A DNA stretch of 64,000 bases from Multivorans sp965232105 (GTDB lineage: Bacteria > Acidobacteriota > Thermoanaerobaculia > Multivoradales > Multivoraceae): positions 1,488,001 through 1,552,000 of the forward strand of contig OZ246956.1 of the NCBI GenBank assembly GCA_965232105.1, written 5' to 3'. Under the pieces are notes generated by a model. It did no database searches. It saw only the letters and a program-made list of their open reading frames with translations, and was not told where the DNA came from. A program made the position numbers and the translations under genes. Shown here in pieces: positions 60,735 through 64,000 of this stretch; the stretch's first letter is position 1, and the number at the start of each line of letters is the position of its first letter.

Positions 60735-63133
60735 AGCGTCTCGCTCTGGCCGCCCGTGATGTCGAAAAAGGCGCCGACGCTCTTGAGCGTGACCAGCAGC
60801 CTGTACTGGGTGTCCGTGCGCAGGGTGGTGCGGAAGTTCGCGACCTCCAGGCGGAGTCCGAAACAGCAACCCTGGTAGGCGATCACATGGCGCTGCATCT
60901 GCAGGATGCTCTGCTCGATGTCGTAGCTCACCATGCTGTTCAGGCGCAGCTTGCTCGGGATCAGGTCGAGGCTGGCCGAGACCTGGGCGTGGTGGCGGCG
61001 GGTCCGGTCCAGTTCGGGGTTGCGACGCACGGCCCAGCGAAGACCGAGCGAACTCGTGGCGCCGACTCCGAGAGTCGCCGAGATCCCCGTCGACGAGAAC
61101 TGGGAGAACAGGGTGTCGTAGAGCGCGTCGAAGCGGATGCCTGTGCGGCGGGACGGATTGAACCGCAGCAGCGTGCCGATCGGGCCGTTCTGGCTCGTGA
61201 GGGAGCGGTCGAGCGAGCGCAGCAGCGGTTTCTCGCTGTCGAGCGACAGGTTCCGAAAGAACTCGACCGAGAGGATCTCGAAGGCGCCGCCCTCCTCGGG
61301 ATTTGCCGGCTTGGCGAGCAGACGGTTGAACAGGCTGAAACGGGCGACGTTGCTCCCGCGCAGGTTGTCGACTTCGTCGAACAGCGGAATGCGGAGACGG
61401 TCCTCGAAGTCGTCGAAGTAGCCGTAGACGATGCGGGGCTCGATCACATGCTTCATGCGGGAGAAGCGCCCACCCTCACCGAGATCGAAGATGCGCGAGA
61501 ACCCGGGGCCGACGATCTCGGCCTGAGCGGTGGGGACCAGCCGCATCAGGTCCTCGCCCCGGAAGTCCGTGTCCGCCATCGAGACCCTTCGTTCCTCGGC
61601 GGTCATCAGGCTGTCGCCGTACCAGGTCAGGTGGCCGCCGGCGGTGAGCGACACGGAGAACCAGGTCGCCAGCGGTATGGGAACGCTGATCTCCGGTTCC
61701 AGGTTGGCGCGCGCGTAGCGGCCCGTGCGTCGCGCCGAGCGGTTGGTGTCGAGATAGTGCAGCGAGCTCTTCGCCTTGACGTAGAGGGGGGATTCGCCCA
61801 GCCGCGTCGAGCGCAGCTTGTACTCGATCTCGGGCAACTGGCGCAGTTGGACCTCGCGCTCCGCCGAGATGAACGTCTTGCGCTGGTCTAGCTGAACGTT
61901 GAGCGACTGGTTGCCCCAGTTTCCGCTGACGAAGGCGGTCGAGTAGAGCTGGCGCCGGCTGTTCCGGTCGACCCGGCGCTCGAAGTCCCGAAAGAAGTCG
62001 AAATCCGACACGTCCTCGACCCGGACCACGCCGCGGAATCCACCCGGCAGGTCGTTCGACACGTGGTTCCAGCGCACCCTCCAGCGTTGCTCGCCCCGCT
62101 CCACGTCGTCGATCAGGTAGCCGTCGAAGGTGCCCTCGGTGCCCTCGGTGGGGTGGTACCGGAACTCGGTTCCGAGGCCCCAGAAGGGTTCCTCGGAGAA
62201 CGAGTTCTCGGCGCCGGCCGGAGCTCCCGCGTAGAGGTCCACGTTGAAGGTGGCGTCGTAGCTTCGATTGATCGCCCAGAAGTAGCCGAGTCCGAGAGAG
62301 GGTCCCCGGCGGGTGGAGAAGCCGGGCTTCGGCATCAGGAAGCCGCTGACGCGGGAGCTCTTCACCGGCCACAGCATGTAGGGCATGTAGACGACCGGCG
62401 CGTTCTTGACGCGGAAAGACGCGCCGCGGGTCTTGGCGTAGCCGCTCGCGTTCACGTCGACCTTCCTGGCGCGGAAGCTCCAGTCCGGAACCTTGCCGTC
62501 CGTGGCCTCGCAGGCGGTGAACTGGGCGTCGAGGATCGTGAAGCGCTCGTCGCTGAGTTTGTGCACCGCACTGCCGGTGAAGAAGTAGTCGGTGCCCAGG
62601 TTGCCCTCGACGTCGAAGACCGAGGCGGTTTCGGTCTTCAGGTCGAGTTCGAGGCGCGACCCCCTGAGGACTTCGTTGCCGCGCATGAGAACGACTGATC
62701 CCTCGGCCCGGATCCGTTCGGTCTCCTCGTTGTAGAAGAGGTCGTCGCCCCAGGCCCGGTAATCGCGAAAGCGAACCGAGAATCCTCCCGACAGGGTGTG
62801 TTCGCCCGGGTCGTCCATCGGGCCCCGCATGTCGCCGGCCCAGCCGGTGAGTTGGCCGCCCCCGGCCTCGTCCTCGATGCCGAAGGAGAAACTGGCGGCG
62901 CCGGGAGGTTTCGGTGGGCCGGGCTCGGGTGGCTCTTCGGGGACCGCCGCTCCGGCGATTGGTTCCTCTTGTTCCTCGCCGCCCGTCTCGGCCGCCGGAT
63001 CCTCGACCGGCTGAGCATCGGCCGCTTGCTCCTGCTCCGGAGGCGGTACTGGCTCCTGAGCCGACGCAGGGGCGATCAGGGAGAACCCCAGCGCCAGTGC
63101 GACGGTCAGACGAGCGAAGTCAGCGATAGACAT
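60731..63133 (-). CDS. lptD: LPS assembly outer-membrane protein LptD
   Basis: An 800-residue outer-membrane protein that inserts lipopolysaccharide into the outer leaflet. After a signal peptide (ALALGFSLIAPASAQ) and a Glu/Pro-rich stretch comes the OstA/LptA-like domain with AWGDDLFYNEETERIRAEGS and SVVLMRGNEVLRGSRLELDL. The barrel begins with VVYMPYMLWPVKSSRVSGFL. The usual disulfide-forming Cys pairs are few; a CC pair lies near the C-terminus (AYQGCCFGLRLEV). It starts inside the toxin gene (14-base overlap) and is followed by deoxysugar genes, so this is one envelope-related operon. Confidence 0.93.
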   Translation of the reverse strand: MSIADFARLTVALALGFSLIAPASAQEPVPPPEQEQAADAQPVEDPAAETGGEEQEEPIAGAAVPEEPPEPGPPKPPGAASFSFGIEDEAGGGQLTGWAGDMRGPMDDPGEHTLSGGFSVRFRDYRAWGDDLFYNEETERIRAEGSVVLMRGNEVLRGSRLELDLKTETASVFDVEGNLGTDYFFTGSAVHKLSDERFTILDAQFTACEATDGKVPDWSFRARKVDVNASGYAKTRGASFRVKNAPVVYMPYMLWPVKSSRVSGFLMPKPGFSTRRGPSLGLGYFWAINRSYDATFNVDLYAGAPAGAENSFSEEPFWGLGTEFRYHPTEGTEGTFDGYLIDDVERGEQRWRVRWNHVSNDLPGGFRGVVRVEDVSDFDFFRDFERRVDRNSRRQLYSTAFVSGNWGNQSLNVQLDQRKTFISAEREVQLRQLPEIEYKLRSTRLGESPLYVKAKSSLHYLDTNRSARRTGRYARANLEPEISVPIPLATWFSVSLTAGGHLTWYGDSLMTAEERRVSMADTDFRGEDLMRLVPTAQAEIVGPGFSRIFDLGEGGRFSRMKHVIEPRIVYGYFDDFEDRLRIPLFDEVDNLRGSNVARFSLFNRLLAKPANPEEGGAFEILSVEFFRNLSLDSEKPLLRSLDRSLTSQNGPIGTLLRFNPSRRTGIRFDALYDTLFSQFSSTGISATLGVGATSSLGLRWAVRRNPELDRTRRHHAQVSASLDLIPSKLRLNSMVSYDIEQSILQMQRHVIAYQGCCFGLRLEVANFRTTLRTDTQYRLLVTLKSVGAFFDITGGQSETL

Positions 63134-63380
63134 TGCGGCGATGGCCCGCCTTCAGGATCACGACGACTACGGTGTTGTCGGAGACGCTGTACAGCAACCG
63201 GTAGCGACCGACCCGGATCCGGTACACATCCTCGTAGCCCTGAAGCTTCCTGCAGCCACGCGGCCTGGGATCCTCCGCCAAGCCCCGCATCGCCGCCGCG
63301 ACACGTTGCTGGGTGGCTCGTTCCAGTCGGGCGAGTTGCCGTTCCGCGGTGCGGCTGATCTGGACTTCATGGATCGCCAT
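63120..63380 (-). CDS. RelE/ParE-type toxin
   Basis: An 86-residue protein of the RelE superfamily, whose members cleave ribosome-bound mRNA or inhibit gyrase. It starts MAIHEVQISRTAERQLARLE and has the core YRIRVGRYRLLYSVSDNTVV and the C-terminal basic end KAGHRRNVYR, typical of RelE. It overlaps the antitoxin gene by 14 bases and overlaps lptD by 14 bases. Activity not shown; all sheet and helix segments seem complete. Confidence 0.88.
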   Translation of the reverse strand: MAIHEVQISRTAERQLARLERATQQRVAAAMRGLAEDPRPRGCRKLQGYEDVYRIRVGRYRLLYSVSDNTVVVVILKAGHRRNVYR

Positions 63381-63591
63381 CGAGCCCCAGTGCGGCGAGC
63401 GCCTCGGTGAGGGGGCGCGTGGGCTCGTGGCGGATCCGTTTGAGGTCGTCGATGTCCTCCAGTTCTTCCAGGCGGTCGATCAGGGCCTCCTGGATGAAGT
63501 GGTTCATGACGATGCCGTTCGAGCGGCAGTAGCTTTCTACGGCGCGCTTGAGGACCGGATCGATGCGGGCGTTGATCTGGACCGTCTCCAT
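63367..63591 (-). CDS. Antitoxin of RelE-type pair (ribbon-helix-helix-like)
   Basis: A 74-residue protein (77 if the ATG at 63600 is used). METVQINARIDPVLKRAVES is a classic ribbon-helix-helix start, followed by YCRSNGIVMNHFIQEALIDR. The acidic C-terminus (ELEDIDDLKRIRHEPTRPLT) should wrap the toxin. I prefer 63591, since a TAGCAT box lies seven bases upstream and no ribosome-binding site precedes either ATG. A palindrome overlaps the box, consistent with autorepression. Confidence 0.85.
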   Translation of the reverse strand: METVQINARIDPVLKRAVESYCRSNGIVMNHFIQEALIDRLEELEDIDDLKRIRHEPTRPLTEALAALGLDGDP

Positions 63592-63598
63592 GCCGGTC

Positions 63599-63614
63599 AT
63601 GCTAGCAATTGCTA
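63599..63614 (-). promoter_or_regulatory. Antitoxin operator palindrome overlapping the -10 box
   Basis: TAGCAATTGCTA (63603-63614) is a perfect 12-base palindrome, conspicuously AT-rich against the GC-rich background. It overlaps a TAGCAT box (63599-63604, minus) placed seven bases before the antitoxin ATG at 63591. A ribbon-helix-helix antitoxin bound there would block transcription of the toxin-antitoxin-lptD operon. Confidence 0.65.
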
Positions 63615-63655
63615 TGCCTGTGGGCCATGTCGGCCCCGGATGTGGGCCGGCCCGG

Positions 63656-63685
63656 TTGACAGGCGTTGGGGCACGGCTTCAGAGT
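63656..63685 (+). promoter_or_regulatory. Candidate ruvX promoter
   Basis: A perfect TTGACA (63656-63661) is followed after 18 bases by CAGAGT, nine bases before the GTG at 63695. The -35 is strong, the -10 weak; spacing again implies a very short leader. Confidence 0.5.
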
Positions 63686-63694
63686 GACCTTGCT

Positions 63695-64000
63695 GTGCGC
63701 TTCCTGGGCATCGACATGGGCGAGAAGCGTGTGGGCGTGGCGGAGGGGGACTCCGGGGTCGGCATTGCGGTGCCGCACTCGACGCTGCGGCGCACGAGCG
63801 ACCGGCAATTGATCGCGGAGATCAAGGCATTGGCCATCGAGTCGGGCACGGACGTTCTGGTGGTTGGCGAGCCCCGACGTCTGGACGGCTCCGTCGGCCC
63901 CGCGGCGGAGAGGGCGCGGGCGTTTGCCCGCAAGCTGGGCAAGTCCTGCGCACTGCCGGTGCGGACGGTGAACGAATCGCTCACCTCGGTCGAGGCCGAG
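63695..64000 (+). CDS. ruvX: RuvX/YqgF family putative Holliday-junction resolvase, N-terminal part
   Basis: About 102 residues up to the window edge. RNase H-fold motifs: FLGIDMGEKRVGVAEGDSG with the first acidic residue, VLVVGEPRRLDGSVGPAAER, and then VRTVNESLTSVEAE. In the family this last segment is normally DERLTT/DERLST; here the Asp is Asn and Arg is Ser, so catalysis could differ. GTG start is in frame with strong conservation from the first residues. The gene continues beyond the window. RuvX is implicated in pre-16S rRNA processing or junction resolution. Confidence 0.9.
   Translation, partial: MRFLGIDMGEKRVGVAEGDSGVGIAVPHSTLRRTSDRQLIAEIKALAIESGTDVLVVGEPRRLDGSVGPAAERARAFARKLGKSCALPVRTVNESLTSVEAE

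Overview
The window is uniformly GC-rich DNA from a diderm bacterium. It carries lptD (lipopolysaccharide assembly), a MurE with the DNPR motif typical of meso-diaminopimelate peptidoglycan, and a complete division and cell-wall (dcw) cluster. Two very large secreted multidomain proteins share a C-terminal domain that I associate, from memory only, with Acidobacteriota. Acidobacteriota (Thermoanaerobaculia-like) is therefore my best guess, not a proven assignment. Genes are packed tightly: many stop and start codons overlap (ATGA, GTGA, TGATG and also TTGA), and many starts are GTG or TTG.

Layout. 1-5495 (minus): an operon-like run of M28 peptidase lipoprotein, aldo/keto reductase, proline-racemase-family enzyme with a Ser/Cys active site, a degenerate SDR, and TRAP transporter DctQ and DctM (DctM cut by the window edge). 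5638-9462: a sodium/solute symporter, an ornithine-cyclodeaminase-family protein, a PLP threonine-dehydratase-like enzyme and a small unknown protein. With the preceding run these suggest import and catabolism of proline or hydroxyproline-type amino acids. 9548-15815: a binding-protein-dependent ABC importer of the ferric-iron type, an MFS transporter and a sterol-reductase-family (ERG4/ERG24) membrane protein. 15836-15988: terminator hairpin, initiator tRNA and its promoter. 16068-26075: FtsB/DivIC-like protein, Mfd, two parvulin/SurA-type proteins and a 1372-residue secreted protein with a CxxCH motif, FN3, cadherin-like and PKD domains.

26309-42739 is the dcw cluster in the order mraZ-rsmH-ftsL-ftsI-murE-murF-mraY-murD-ftsW-murG-murC-ftsQ-ftsA-ftsZ, preceded by 10-bp direct repeats that look like MraZ boxes. 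murB and ddl are absent from the cluster. argS follows convergently and carries an in-frame 15-bp tandem repeat. Divergent from argS is a surface-glycan operon (44873-51279): a PIG-L deacetylase/GT2 fusion, a GT4-like protein, two GT2 enzymes and a PEGA-domain secreted protein.

51362-52881 is an insertion sequence with a DDE transposase and a doubled right end. It is followed by an MGMT/Ogt repair gene, then by a 1715-residue secreted zincin metalloprotease with cadherin-like, Calx-beta and PKD domains (minus strand). A minus-strand operon, 63591 down to 58912, encodes an RHH antitoxin, a RelE-type toxin, LptD, an RmlD-like reductase and an NAD-dependent epimerase. ruvX begins at the right edge.

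The points most worth a second look are the toxin-antitoxin pair overlapping lptD with a palindrome at its start, the C-terminal domain shared by the two giant proteins, the recurrent TAnnnT box a few bases upstream of first genes (candidate leaderless promoters), the MraZ-type repeats, the Ser/Cys racemase with a catalytically degenerate SDR, and the sterol reductase homologue.
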